Source of the DNA: Microbacterium azadirachtae
GTDB lineage: Bacteria > Actinomycetota > Actinomycetes > Actinomycetales > Microbacteriaceae
Direction: 5' to 3'
DNA: 64,000 nucleotides
Assembly (NCBI RefSeq): GCF_000956505.1
Contig: NZ_JYIX01000035.1
Span: forward strand, 124,001 to 188,000
A program made the position numbers and the translations under genes. This document shows, one piece after another, positions 10,194 to 18,539 of the stretch; the stretch's first letter is position 1, and each line of letters starts with the position of its first letter. The notes under the pieces are model-generated. The model did not search any database, was not told the DNA's origin, and saw only the letters and a list, made by a program, of their open reading frames with translations.

Positions 10194-10949
10194 ATGCGTT
10201 CAGAGGAGCGAACGATCGAGAGCGGCCACGAGGACGACGTCGCCACCGAGGTGCGCATCGCGCGCCGGGAGGCGTTCGGCGTCGCCCTCGCCACGAGCGC
10301 CTACGGGATCTCCTTCGGCGCGCTCGCGGTCGCCAGCGGCTTCGACGTCTGGCAGACGTGCGTGCTGAGCCTGTTGATGTTCACCGGTGGATCGCAGTTC
10401 GCCTTCGTGGGCGTGATCGGTGCGGGCGGGCTCGCCGCCGCACCTGCCGCGATCGCCTCGGCGCTGCTGCTGGGCGTCCGCAACGTCGCGTACGGCATGC
10501 GGATGTCGCCGGTGATCGGACGAGGGGCCTTCCGGCGCGGTCTCGCTGCTCCGTTCACGATCGACGAGTCCACCGCTGTGTCGCTCGCGCAGCGCTCGCC
10601 GCGGGCGCGCCGCGTCGGGTTCTGGATCACCGGTGTCGGGATCTATCTCGGCTGGAATCTGACGACCCTGCTCGGCGCGCTGCTGGGCGACGTGCTGGGG
10701 GATCCGAAGACGTACGGACTGGATGCGGCCGCCGCCGCGGCATTCCTCGCGCTGCTGTGGCCGCGCCTGCGCAAGCGTCAGGCCATCGCGGTCGGCATCG
10801 CGGCCGCCGCCGTCGCCACGGTGCTCACCCCCGTGCTGATCCCCGGCCTTCCGGTGCTCGTCGCGGCGTTCGTCGCGATCCTCGTCGGCTGGTTCAACTG
10901 GTTCGCGCCGAAGAGCGTCGTCCGGACGCCGGGGGAGGATGCGGCATGA
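10194..10949 (+). CDS. azlC: AzlC family branched-chain amino acid exporter large subunit
   Basis: 251 residues with about six to seven membrane helices. The AzlC signature region is visible early (SAYGISFGALAVASG, then LMFTGGSQFAFVG) and a PFTIDESTA motif in the middle. AzlC and AzlD together export branched-chain amino acids and analogues. ATG 10194 fits a leaderless start: the -10 CACAAT ends 7 nt before it, and the in-frame ATG at 10185 would lie inside the -10. The stop overlaps azlD by four bases. Confidence 0.92.
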   Translation: MRSEERTIESGHEDDVATEVRIARREAFGVALATSAYGISFGALAVASGFDVWQTCVLSLLMFTGGSQFAFVGVIGAGGLAAAPAAIASALLLGVRNVAYGMRMSPVIGRGAFRRGLAAPFTIDESTAVSLAQRSPRARRVGFWITGVGIYLGWNLTTLLGALLGDVLGDPKTYGLDAAAAAAFLALLWPRLRKRQAIAVGIAAAAVATVLTPVLIPGLPVLVAAFVAILVGWFNWFAPKSVVRTPGEDAA

Positions 10950-11260
10950 CCCTGTGGAACGCGGTGCTGCTGGCCGCCATCGGCTGCCTGGCGCTCAAGG
11001 GCGCGGGCTATCTCGTGCCGGCGTCGGTGCTCGAGGCGCCGCGGCCGGCGCGGATCACCGACCTGCTGACGGTTGCGCTGCTGGCCGCCCTCGTGGCGGT
11101 GCAGACGCTCGCGGCCGGTCCGCACATCGTCGTGGACGCGAGGGTGCCCGCAGTGCTCGTCGCGGCGGGCCTTCTGCTGCTGCGGCAGTCGTTCCTGGTC
11201 GTGGTGATCGCCGCCGCGGTCGTCGCGGCTCTCCTGCGGCTCCTAGGGTGGGCCGCGTAA
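10946..11260 (+). CDS. azlD: AzlD family branched-chain amino acid exporter small subunit
   Basis: 104 residues with four hydrophobic segments (NAVLLAAIGCLALKGAGYLV, LLTVALLAALVAVQTL and two more) and the basic loop typical of AzlD, the small partner of AzlC. ATG 10946 overlaps the azlC stop (ATGA), so the subunits are translationally coupled. Confidence 0.92.
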   Translation: MTLWNAVLLAAIGCLALKGAGYLVPASVLEAPRPARITDLLTVALLAALVAVQTLAAGPHIVVDARVPAVLVAAGLLLLRQSFLVVVIAAAVVAALLRLLGWAA

Positions 11261-11269
11261 GCTCGGACC

Positions 11270-11698
11270 GTGCGTGGATCCTGGCTCGGCAGAGCGCTGT
11301 CGTGGGTGGCCCTGTTCGTGGTGGGGGCGGTGTTCGGCCTCGCGACGACGGTCACGCACGCGACCTCGGTGTGGGGGCTGCCCTGGGCCGGCCTGGTGCT
11401 CGGCGCCATCGCGTGCGGCGGGATGCTCCTCGCCGTGCGGCTGCTGCTGCACGACCGCTGGGGTGCGCTCGCGACGGGTCTCGGAATGCTCCTGGGCATG
11501 GTCGTGATCTCGGGTCGCGGACCCGGCGGCTCGGTCATCGTTCCGAATGATCTGCTGGGCGTGACCTGGACCTGGACCGTCGCCGTGATGGTGCTCCTGG
11601 TCGCCGCCTGGCCGGACTTCTCGCGGATCCGCCGTCTCCAGCAGGAGCAGGCGGCCCGAGGGCGGGTGGCGGGAGAAGCGTCCGCCGACGGGTCGTAG
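11270..11698 (+). CDS. Small four-helix membrane protein, DUF6113-like
   Basis: 142 residues with four predicted membrane helices, the first beginning at about residue 10 (WVALFVVGAVFGLATTV), and a basic Gln/Ala-rich cytoplasmic tail. GTG 11270 is preceded by TAAGCT (11258-11263) with exactly 6 nt between, a leaderless start pattern. Similar proteins precede the ferredoxin-dapC pair in related actinobacteria. No function is known to me; the DUF6113 label is from memory and tentative. Confidence 0.65.
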   Translation: MRGSWLGRALSWVALFVVGAVFGLATTVTHATSVWGLPWAGLVLGAIACGGMLLAVRLLLHDRWGALATGLGMLLGMVVISGRGPGGSVIVPNDLLGVTWTWTVAVMVLLVAAWPDFSRIRRLQQEQAARGRVAGEASADGS

Positions 11699-11707
11699 AC
11701 TGGATCC

Positions 11708-12028
11708 GTGACATATGTGATCGCTCTTCCCTGCGTCGACGTGAAGGATCGTGCCTGCGTCGACGAGTGCCCCGTGGACTGCATCTACGAGGGTGAGCGA
11801 TCGTTGTACATCCACCCCGACGAGTGCGTCGACTGCGGCGCGTGCGAGCCCGTCTGCCCGGTGGAGGCGATCTACTACGAGGACGACCTCCCCGAGGAGT
11901 GGGCGGACTACTACAAGGCGAACGTCGAGTTCTTCGACGAGATCGGATCCCCTGGTGGGGCCGCCAAGGTCGGCGTGATCCACCACGACCACCCGGTCAT
12001 CGCCGTGCTGCCGCCGCAGGGCGAGTAG
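11708..12028 (+). CDS. fdxA: Seven-iron ferredoxin
   Basis: 106 residues. Eight cysteines at 9, 17, 21, 25, 40, 43, 46 and 50 give the C-x7-C-x3-C-x3-C then C-x2-C-x2-C-x3-C arrangement of bacterial 7Fe ferredoxins carrying one 3Fe-4S and one 4Fe-4S cluster. The acidic C-terminal half is typical of the actinobacterial FdxA/FdxC group, soluble electron carriers of the cytoplasm. GTG 11708 has TAGACT at 11696-11701 and a 6-nt spacer, so the message is probably leaderless. dapC follows after 8 bp, the same order as Rv1177-Rv1178 in M. tuberculosis. Confidence 0.95.
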   Translation: MTYVIALPCVDVKDRACVDECPVDCIYEGERSLYIHPDECVDCGACEPVCPVEAIYYEDDLPEEWADYYKANVEFFDEIGSPGGAAKVGVIHHDHPVIAVLPPQGE

Positions 12029-12036
12029 CCACCGCC

Positions 12037-13149
12037 ATGTCCGTCCGCGATCTCGCCGACTACCCCTGGGACGCGGTCACCCCGTTCCGTGAGCGTGCGG
12101 CCGCGCACCCCGACGGCATCGTCGACCTCGCGATCGGCTCCCCGGTGGATCCGACGCCCGAGATCATCCGCCATGCGCTCGCCGAGGCGACCGACGCGCA
12201 TTCCTATCCGCAGACGGTCGGCACCCCGGCCGTGCGCGAGGCGATCGTGGACTGGTACGCACGGCGCCGCGGCGTGCCCGACCTGCGCGTGGACAACGTG
12301 ATGCCCACGATCGGCTCCAAGGAGCTCGTGGCGCTGCTGCCGACGCTGCTCGGGCTCGGCGCCGGCGACATCGTGGTGCAGCCGCGCGTCGCCTATCCGA
12401 CCTACGCGGTCGGCGCGCAGGTCGTCGGCGCCACGGTCGTGAGCGAGGACGATCCGGCGCTCTGGCCCGAGGGCGCCAAGCTCATCTGGATCAACACCCC
12501 CGGCAACCCGGACGGACGCACCTGGAGCGTCGACGAGCTCGCCGCGGCGGTGGGACGGGCGCGCGAGCTGGGCGCGATCCTCGCGAGCGACGAGTGCTAC
12601 GCCGAACTCGGCTGGGACGGTCCGTGGGCCACGGAGCCCGTGCCCTCCGTGCTGGACCCGCGCGTCACGGGAGGGACCAGGGCGGGCCTGCTCAGCGTGT
12701 ACTCGCTCAGCAAGCAGTCCAACCTCGCCGGCTATCGGGCCGCGTTCGTCGCCGGCTGCGCCCGCGTGGTGGGGGAGATCCTCACCGCCCGCAAGCACCT
12801 CGGCCTCATGCCGCCCGCGCCCGTGCAGCACGCCATGGCCGTCGCCCTGCGCGACGACGAGCACGTGGCGGCGCAGAAGGAGCGCTACCGGCAGCGGCGC
12901 GACGTGCTGCGGCCGGCGCTCCTCGACGCGGGCTTCCGGATCGACGGCTCGGAGGCGGGCCTGTACCTGTGGGTCACCCAGGGTCGCGACGCCTGGGAGT
13001 CCATGGGCGTGCTCGCCGACCTCGGGATCCTGGCGGGTCCAGGGCCGTTCTACGGCGAGCACTCTCCGCAGCACGTCCGGCTCTCGCTGACGGCGCCGCT
13101 CGAGCGGATCGAGGCGGCCGCGGCGCGCCTGCGCGGAATGGCTTCGTAG
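12037..13149 (+). CDS. dapC: Succinyldiaminopimelate transaminase
   Basis: 370-residue fold-type I PLP aminotransferase. The Schiff-base lysine is K226 in SLSKQSNLAGYR; NTPGNPDG in the middle is the Asn-Pro motif of the family. DapC converts N-succinyl-2-amino-6-ketopimelate and glutamate to N-succinyl-L,L-diaminopimelate in the succinylase branch of lysine and peptidoglycan synthesis. dapD and dapE, which act before and after it, occur 6-8 kb downstream in this window. Its position right after ferredoxin is conserved in actinobacteria. Confidence 0.92.
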   Translation: MSVRDLADYPWDAVTPFRERAAAHPDGIVDLAIGSPVDPTPEIIRHALAEATDAHSYPQTVGTPAVREAIVDWYARRRGVPDLRVDNVMPTIGSKELVALLPTLLGLGAGDIVVQPRVAYPTYAVGAQVVGATVVSEDDPALWPEGAKLIWINTPGNPDGRTWSVDELAAAVGRARELGAILASDECYAELGWDGPWATEPVPSVLDPRVTGGTRAGLLSVYSLSKQSNLAGYRAAFVAGCARVVGEILTARKHLGLMPPAPVQHAMAVALRDDEHVAAQKERYRQRRDVLRPALLDAGFRIDGSEAGLYLWVTQGRDAWESMGVLADLGILAGPGPFYGEHSPQHVRLSLTAPLERIEAAAARLRGMAS

Positions 13150-13293
13150 GTTTCCACAGGGCCGAGGGCGTCACTCTTGGTCGTTTTCACAGTAGGTCTG
13201 CGCGCGGACTAGGCTGTATGAGCGACGCGATCGCGGGCCCACCGGCACGGATCGCGCATCCCCCACACGAGACAGACGCATGAGGAGGTCTGC

Positions 13294-14589
13294 GTGAGCG
13301 CAGCGGGCGAGCGGCCTACGAAGGCAACGCTGACAGTAGGCGACAAGACCGCGGAGTTCCCGATCCTGCATGGCACCGACGGGCACGCCAGCATCGACTT
13401 CTCCACCCTGACCAGGCAGACCGGCCACACCGGTCTCGACTACGGCTTCGTGAACACGGCCTCCACCAAGTCGGAGATCACGTTCATCGACGGCGACAAG
13501 GGGATCCTGCGCTACCGCGGCTATCCCATCGAGCAGATCGCCAACTCCTGCTCCTACCTCGAGGTCGCCTGGCTGCTCATCTACGGCGAGCTGCCGAGCG
13601 CCACGGAGCTGGCGGAGTTCGACGAGAAGATCCGTCGGCACACGCTGCTGCACGAGGACCTCAAGCACTTCTTCTCCGCACTGCCGCACACGGCGCACCC
13701 CATGTCGGTGCTGTCGAGCGCGGTCGCGGCCCTCTCGACGTACTACGAGGGCGAGACGGACGTGAACAACCCGGAGCACGTCGAGCTGAACATGGTGCGC
13801 ATGCTCGCCAAGCTCCCGGTGATCGCGGCGTACGCGCACAAGAAGAGCGTCGGTCAGGCGTTCCTCTACCCGGACAACTCGCTGAGCTTCGTGGACAACT
13901 TCCTCAAGCTCAACTTCGGCGTGCACAGCGAGCCTTACGAGATCAACCCCGTCATGTCGCGGGCGCTCGAGCTGCTGCTGATCCTGCACGAGGACCACGA
14001 GCAGAACGCCTCCACCTCCACGGTGCGCCTGGTGGGATCCACCGGGGCGAACCAGTTCGCGTCGATCTCCGCCGGGATCCAGGCGCTCTCCGGACCGCTG
14101 CACGGCGGCGCCAACGAGGCCGTGCTGACCATGCTCGGCCAGATCCGCGACTCGGGTCAGAGCGTGCAGCGCTTCGTCGAGCGGGTGAAGAACAAGGAAG
14201 ACGGCGTGAAGCTCATGGGCTTCGGGCACCGGGTCTACAAGAACTACGACCCGCGCGCGAAGCTCGTCAAGGCCGCCGCCGACGAGGTGCTCACCGAGCT
14301 CGGCGTCACGGATCCGCTTCTCGACCTGGCGAAGGAGCTCGAGGAGATCGCTCTCGCGGACGACTACTTCCAGGAGCGCCGTCTGTACCCGAACGTCGAC
14401 TTCTACACCGGCGTGATCTACAAGGCGATGGGCTTCCCGACCCGCATGTTCACGGTGCTGTTCGCGATCGGCCGCCTGCCCGGCTGGCTGGCGCAGTGGC
14501 GCGAGCTGAACCTCGACCCGCAGACCAAGATCGGCCGCCCGCAGCAGCTGTACACGGGGTCGCGCGAGCGCGAGTTCCGCCGCAACTGA
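13294..14589 (+). CDS. gltA: Citrate synthase
   Basis: 431 residues, hexameric type II citrate synthase that condenses acetyl-CoA and oxaloacetate in the cytoplasm. Catalytic residues are H270 (HGGANEA), H312 (FGHRVYKNYDPR) and D369 (NVDFYTG). The N-terminal extension rich in beta-strands (TLTVGDKTAEFPILHG) is normal for the type II enzyme. GTG 13294 is supported by a strong ribosome site (GAGGAGG, 13281-13287). The 144-bp upstream gap probably carries its own promoter; an unconvincing TAGGCT is present at about 13210. A strong terminator follows. Confidence 0.96.
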   Translation: MSAAGERPTKATLTVGDKTAEFPILHGTDGHASIDFSTLTRQTGHTGLDYGFVNTASTKSEITFIDGDKGILRYRGYPIEQIANSCSYLEVAWLLIYGELPSATELAEFDEKIRRHTLLHEDLKHFFSALPHTAHPMSVLSSAVAALSTYYEGETDVNNPEHVELNMVRMLAKLPVIAAYAHKKSVGQAFLYPDNSLSFVDNFLKLNFGVHSEPYEINPVMSRALELLLILHEDHEQNASTSTVRLVGSTGANQFASISAGIQALSGPLHGGANEAVLTMLGQIRDSGQSVQRFVERVKNKEDGVKLMGFGHRVYKNYDPRAKLVKAAADEVLTELGVTDPLLDLAKELEEIALADDYFQERRLYPNVDFYTGVIYKAMGFPTRMFTVLFAIGRLPGWLAQWRELNLDPQTKIGRPQQLYTGSREREFRRN

Positions 14590-14604
14590 GCCGGCGCACA
14601 AGCG

Positions 14605-14641
14605 AAGGAGGGAGGATCCGCATGGGATCCTCCCTCCTTTC
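14605..14641 (+). terminator. Terminator of gltA
   Basis: Arms 14605-14619 and 14625-14639 pair over 15 bp around a 5-nt loop, followed by TCGTCTTCC. The stem starts 16 bp past the stop codon. Confidence 0.88.
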
Positions 14642-14920
14642 GTCTTCCCGGTCGGGAGGCCGAAGGGCGCAGGCTCTTGACCGCGGGTTCCGGCGGGTGT
14701 ATGACTCACATGACTGGGGGCGGTGAGGACGGTCGAGGTCGACCTGACGACGCCGCGAGACGGTCGCGGACCAGGGCGGACTCGTGGTCGCGACCGCTGC
14801 AACGACGATGAGGATCAGGCGGCGTGACCGGCGTCGGCCGCCTCCGTCGCGGGGTCACGAGCGTCCGAGGGCGAGCGCTGCCGACGCCGCTCACCCGATC
14901 GCCCTGCGGAAGGTGCTCTC
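14642..14920. other. Intergenic stretch without recognisable gene
   Basis: About 280 bp between the gltA terminator and the cupin gene. Short open frames exist on both strands but none has a ribosome site plus family-like sequence, and base composition looks like decayed coding DNA. GAAGGTG shortly before 14921 may serve as the ribosome site of the cupin gene. Nothing else is seen. Confidence 0.5.
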
Positions 14921-15274
14921 ATGTCCGACAAGCACAACATCGCGACGCCGCACGAGCGGCGCCCCTTCCAAGCCCACGGCCACATGGATGTCGTGACCCT
15001 GGGCGACTTCACGCTGGGACGAGGCGTCTTCGAGCCCGGCTGGCGGTGGTCGAACGACGTCAAGCCGATCGCGGGCACGGAGTCCTGCCAGACGCATCAC
15101 ACCGGGATCTGCCTCGAAGGGCAGATGACCGTGCGGTTCGATGACGGCACCGAGCTCGACGTGGGTCCGGGCGATGTGGTCGACCTCAGCCCCGGGCACG
15201 ATGCCTGGACGGTCGGCGACACCGCCTGCGTCTTCGTCGACACCGGTGTGAAGGGATACGCAAAGCCGGCGTGA
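14921..15274 (+). CDS. Single-domain cupin protein
   Basis: 117 residues forming one cupin barrel. The first motif region includes THHTGICLEGQMTVRF (two His, then Gly-rich turn) and the second is VGPGDVVDLSPGHDAW with a His. The His and Glu positions could bind a metal, but the expected second-motif residues are only partly present. Small cupins like this may be enzymes or ligand sensors, and nothing in the neighbourhood fixes the role. A hairpin begins inside its last codons. Confidence 0.75.
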   Translation: MSDKHNIATPHERRPFQAHGHMDVVTLGDFTLGRGVFEPGWRWSNDVKPIAGTESCQTHHTGICLEGQMTVRFDDGTELDVGPGDVVDLSPGHDAWTVGDTACVFVDTGVKGYAKPA

Positions 15275-15306
15275 GCCACGATCCGTGGATCGCGGCTCAC
15301 GCCGGC
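15265..15306 (+). terminator. Terminator overlapping the cupin stop codon
   Basis: Arms 15265-15277 and 15294-15306 pair over 13 bp, with GATCC/GGATC pairing inside. The stem contains the TGA stop (15272-15274), so ribosomes and the hairpin would compete for the same bases. Confidence 0.75.
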
Positions 15307-15332
15307 TCAGTCATCGCGTCTCCGGCTGCCTC

Positions 15333-15411
15333 CAACCGCGAGACTCCATCTGGGCGACGAGAATGCGGCTAATTACTGCAGTCTCGTCGCGGAGTTGGAG
15401 TCTCGCGGTCA
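15333..15411. repeat. 79-bp palindromic repeat, copy 3 (inverted)
   Basis: Same 79-bp length. The left arm reads CCGCGAGACTCCATCTGG and the right arm CCGCGAGACTCCAACTCC on the opposite strand, so the internal GG/CC asymmetry is reversed relative to copies 1 and 2: this copy is inserted in the opposite polarity. It lies between convergent genes, 34 bp past the DEAD-box helicase stop. Confidence 0.93.
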
Positions 15412-15417
15412 GGAGCT

Positions 15418-15443
15418 GGTCAGCGAAAGCGGTCGGCGAAAGC
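15418..15443. repeat. Tandem 13-bp repeat beside palindrome copy 3
   Basis: GGTCAGCGAAAGC (15418-15430) and GGTCGGCGAAAGC (15431-15443) differ at one base and are followed by a third partial unit. They fill the space between the palindrome and the helicase stop codon and share the GGTCA word with the palindrome end. Confidence 0.8.
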
Positions 15444-15445
15444 GG

Positions 15446-16807
15446 TCAGCGGCCGGTCGGCGTGCCCTGCGGACGCGACGAGCGACGGCGGCGACGCCGG
15501 GCGGGAGCGGGAGCCGAGGCATCGCCGGCTCCGGCCGCGCGGCGCTGACCCTGGGGCTGCCGGTTCTGCGCCTGCGGGGCGGGCTTCTTCTTCGGCGCCT
15601 GACGCTGCGGCTGCTGGACCGGTGCGGGCTTCACGTACGCGGCGGTCTCGCCGACGAGCTCGGCCACGGCGGGGGAGGTCGCGGAGACCGGCTCGATCGC
15701 CGCGCTGATCTTCGCCTTGCGCAGCAGGTCCTTCACGTCGCGGCGCTGCTCGGGCAGCAGCACGGTGACGACCGTGCCCGCCGCGCCCGCGCGCGCCGTG
15801 CGACCGGAGCGGTGCAGGTACGCCTTGTGCTCGGCCGGCGGATCCACGTGCACGACGAGGTCGACGTCATCGACGTGCACACCCCGGGCGGCCACGTCGG
15901 TCGCCACGAGCACGCGCACGCCGCCGTCGGCCGGGTCACCGGAGAACGCCGCGAGGTTGCGCTCGCGGGCCCCCTGGGAGAGGTTGCCGTGCAGGTCCAC
16001 GGAGGGGATGCCTGCCGTGGTGAGCACCTTGGCGAGCTTCTTGGCCTGGTGCTTCGTGCGGGTGAACAGGATGCGTCGGCCCGCGCCGGAGGCGAGCGTC
16101 TGCACGAGCACCTTCTTGACGTCGGCGTCGGCGACCTCGAGCACGCGGTGGGTCATCTCGCCCACCGGAACGCTGGACTCGTCGACCTCGTGGCTGACCG
16201 GGTTGGGCAGGAAGCGGCGCGCGAGCACGTCGATGCCGTTGTCGAGCGTGGCGCTGAAGAGCAGGCGCTGGCCGTCCTTCGGCGTCGCGTTCAGGATGCG
16301 GGTCACGCCGGGGAGGAAGCCGAGGTCGGCCATGTGGTCGGCCTCGTCGAGCACGGTGATCCGCACCTCGTCGAGGCGCACGACGCCCTGCTTCATGAGG
16401 TCTTCGAGGCGGCCCGGGCAGGCCACCACGATGTCGACGCCGCGGCGCAGCGCCTCCTCCTGGGGACGCTGGCTGACCCCGCCGAAGACCGTGGTCACGC
16501 GCAGGTTCGCGGCCTTGGCCAGCGGCGCGATGGTCGCGGCGATCTGCGAGGCGAGCTCGCGGGTCGGCGCGAGCACGAGGCCGCGCGGGTGCTGCGGCCG
16601 GGCCTTGGCTCCGGACAGGCGCGCCACGAGCGGGATCGCGAAGGCGAGGGTCTTGCCGCTGCCGGTGCGGCCACGGCCGAGCAGGTCGCGTCCGGCGAGG
16701 GAGTCGGGCAGGGTGCCCTGCTGGATCGGGAACGCTTCGGTCTTGCCGTCGGCTTCGAGCACGGCGGCGAGCTCGGCGGGCACGCCGAGATCGAGGAAGG
16801 TAGGCAT
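15446..16807 (-). CDS. DEAD-box ATP-dependent RNA helicase 1
   Basis: 453 residues. Q motif FPIQQ near 26-30, motif I RTGSGKT at 47-53, motif II DEAD (VLDEADHM), motif III SAT, and the C-terminal HRSGRTARAG motif VI are intact. The tail is rich in Pro, Gln and Arg (RRRRRRSSRP), a typical RNA-binding extension. It remodels RNA in ribosome assembly, decay or cold response. ATG 16807 gives the usual start MPTFLDLG and has AGGAGA 7 nt upstream. The upstream gap of 196 bp contains a possible -10 TATGAT (complement of 16975-16980), which would give a 5' leader of roughly 160 nt. A second paralogue lies at 35761-37281. Confidence 0.93.
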   Translation of the reverse strand: MPTFLDLGVPAELAAVLEADGKTEAFPIQQGTLPDSLAGRDLLGRGRTGSGKTLAFAIPLVARLSGAKARPQHPRGLVLAPTRELASQIAATIAPLAKAANLRVTTVFGGVSQRPQEEALRRGVDIVVACPGRLEDLMKQGVVRLDEVRITVLDEADHMADLGFLPGVTRILNATPKDGQRLLFSATLDNGIDVLARRFLPNPVSHEVDESSVPVGEMTHRVLEVADADVKKVLVQTLASGAGRRILFTRTKHQAKKLAKVLTTAGIPSVDLHGNLSQGARERNLAAFSGDPADGGVRVLVATDVAARGVHVDDVDLVVHVDPPAEHKAYLHRSGRTARAGAAGTVVTVLLPEQRRDVKDLLRKAKISAAIEPVSATSPAVAELVGETAAYVKPAPVQQPQRQAPKKKPAPQAQNRQPQGQRRAAGAGDASAPAPARRRRRRSSRPQGTPTGR

Positions 16808-16947
16808 GGATATCTCCTGGACCGGATCGTCCGGCCGCATACGGGCGTCTGTTCGACGCGAGAGGTCGCCGCTCGAGAACCGGATCGCGAGGGGGAGCAG
16901 GGCTCCGCTTCCAGGGATCGAATCCAGGGGATCCGGGATGGCGACGA

Positions 16948-16968
16948 GATGCCGGAAGATCCGACATC
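16948..16968 (-). other. Hairpin near the 5' end of the helicase leader
   Basis: A 9-bp stem with a 3-nt loop (one G-U pair) directly downstream of the putative TATGAT promoter element of the DEAD-box gene. Long structured leaders are common in helicase genes that control their own expression; here this is inference only. Confidence 0.35.
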
Positions 16969-17003
16969 CCGTCCATCATATCCTGGATCCCCCGATCCTA
17001 GGT

Positions 17004-18401
17004 TCAGGCGTCGACGAGCTCGGGAAGCGCGGTCGCCGAGGTGGTGACCGCGGGGCGGGTGCGCACCACCCAGACGATCGCACCAGCGAGGAGCGTCGCG
17101 ACGGCGACGAGCCCCCACGCGGTGGCGAAACCGGAGCCGGTGCCGTGCGGTGCCGCGCCGAACACGATCGCCCCGGTCGCGGCCGAGCCGATCGCGGATC
17201 CGATCGTGCGGAGGTTCGCGTTCACGCCGGTCGCGACGCCGGTGACCGCGGCGGGCACGCTCTGCACGACGATTCCCGCGGAGGCCGCGTACGCCAGCCC
17301 GCATCCGATCCCGAAGCCCGCGCCGGCCAGGGCGAGCTGCCACGGCGCCGAGTGCGCGAGGGCGGCGGACGCGCCGGAGAGGCCCATGAGCACCGAGCCG
17401 GTGATCAGGAGGGTGCGCAGCGACAGGACGCGGTTGAGCGCACCGGTGGCGAAGCCGACGCCGCTCATGCCGATGAGCATCGGGACGAGCATGAGCCCGG
17501 CGTCACGCACAGAGAGGCCCGCACCGCCGGCGGACGTGGACAGTTCGAGGAACTGCGGCAGGTAGCCCCAGAACGCGAAGACGCCGGCTCCGATCAGGAG
17601 CGATGCCGCGTTCACCGGCCAGATCGCAGGCGAGGTCAGCAGGCGCAGATCCACGAGGGGCTCCTTCGCGCGGAGCTCGCAGGCGATCCAGGCCGCGAAC
17701 GCGAGGACGGCGACCGCGAACAGCGCGAGCACGGCCGGCGACGTCCAGCCCCAGCGCGAGCCCGTGCTGAGCGGCACGAGCAGCGCCACGAGCCAGGCGG
17801 AGAGCAGCACGGAGGAGAGCGTGTTGACCCGCCCCTGTGCACGCACGCCGCTGTCGCGGACCGCGGCGAGAGTGAGGAAGGCGCCGAGCGCCGCCACCAG
17901 GAAGGGAACGGCGAACGTGCCGCGCCAGCCGACGAGATCGGCCAGCGGGCCGGCGAGCACGGTGCCCGCGGCCCCGCCGATGCCGATGACGGCGCTCACC
18001 ACGCCGATCGCCCCGGTCACGCGTTCGCGGGGCAGGGCGTCGCGGAGGAGGCCGTAGGCGAGGGGGAACAGCGCGCCGCCGACGCCCTGCAGCACACGGG
18101 CGACGATGAGCACCTCGAGCGTCGGGGCGATCGCGGCGAGCACGTCGCCGGCCGCGGTGACGCCCAGGGTGATGAGGAAGGTCGTGCGCCGGCCGCGCAG
18201 ATCGCCGACGCGTCCGAGTGTGGGCGTCGCGACGGCGGCGGCGATCAGCCACGCGGTCATGGTCCAACTGGCCGCATCCGCGGTGACGCCGAACTCCGCC
18301 TGGATGAGGGGCACGAGCGGGATGACGAGGTTCTGAAGAAGCGCGATGGAGGAGACCGCCACGGCGATCGCGACCAGGATCGAAGTGGATGAGCGGGACA
18401 T
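17004..18401 (-). CDS. MFS drug-efflux transporter, EmrB/QacA (DHA2) type
   Basis: 465 residues with about 14 hydrophobic helices. Motif A appears as GRVGDLRGRRTTF between helices 2 and 3, and the antiporter motif C region as GGAAGTVLAGPLADLVGWR. These features place it among proton-coupled drug exporters. ATG 18401 follows GAAGGGAA. The gene is divergent from a TetR regulator with three palindromes between them, one located between this gene's putative -35 (TTGCAA) and -10 (TAATCT). Substrate cannot be read from sequence. Confidence 0.9.
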   Translation of the reverse strand: MSRSSTSILVAIAVAVSSIALLQNLVIPLVPLIQAEFGVTADAASWTMTAWLIAAAVATPTLGRVGDLRGRRTTFLITLGVTAAGDVLAAIAPTLEVLIVARVLQGVGGALFPLAYGLLRDALPRERVTGAIGVVSAVIGIGGAAGTVLAGPLADLVGWRGTFAVPFLVAALGAFLTLAAVRDSGVRAQGRVNTLSSVLLSAWLVALLVPLSTGSRWGWTSPAVLALFAVAVLAFAAWIACELRAKEPLVDLRLLTSPAIWPVNAASLLIGAGVFAFWGYLPQFLELSTSAGGAGLSVRDAGLMLVPMLIGMSGVGFATGALNRVLSLRTLLITGSVLMGLSGASAALAHSAPWQLALAGAGFGIGCGLAYAASAGIVVQSVPAAVTGVATGVNANLRTIGSAIGSAATGAIVFGAAPHGTGSGFATAWGLVAVATLLAGAIVWVVRTRPAVTTSATALPELVDA

Positions 18402-18442
18402 GAGTTCCCTTCCGGAGCCTGGAGAAGAGGGGTAAAGTGGAG

Positions 18443-18499
18443 GGAGGCCTCCGAACGGAGGATGCCTCCGGATTGAGATTACCGGAGGGTCCCTCCGGT
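18443..18499. promoter_or_regulatory. Palindromic operators between the MFS and TetR genes
   Basis: CGGAGG-NNN-CCTCCG occurs twice: 18456-18470 and 18483-18497. The second is extended to a 19-bp perfect palindrome around one central base (18481-18499). GGAGGCCTCC at 18443-18452 is a contracted third copy. On the minus strand TTGCAA (18500-18505), 18 bp, TAATCT (18476-18481) forms a promoter whose spacer is the 19-bp palindrome. Confidence 0.75.
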
Positions 18500-18539
18500 T
18501 TGCAAGGGGTCTTCCGAGACTTTTTGGAAGGACGGCACG

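Noticed and set aside
14702..14920. Small reading frames between gltA and the cupin gene
   Set aside because: No ribosome site, no recognisable family and frequent frame interruptions on both strands.
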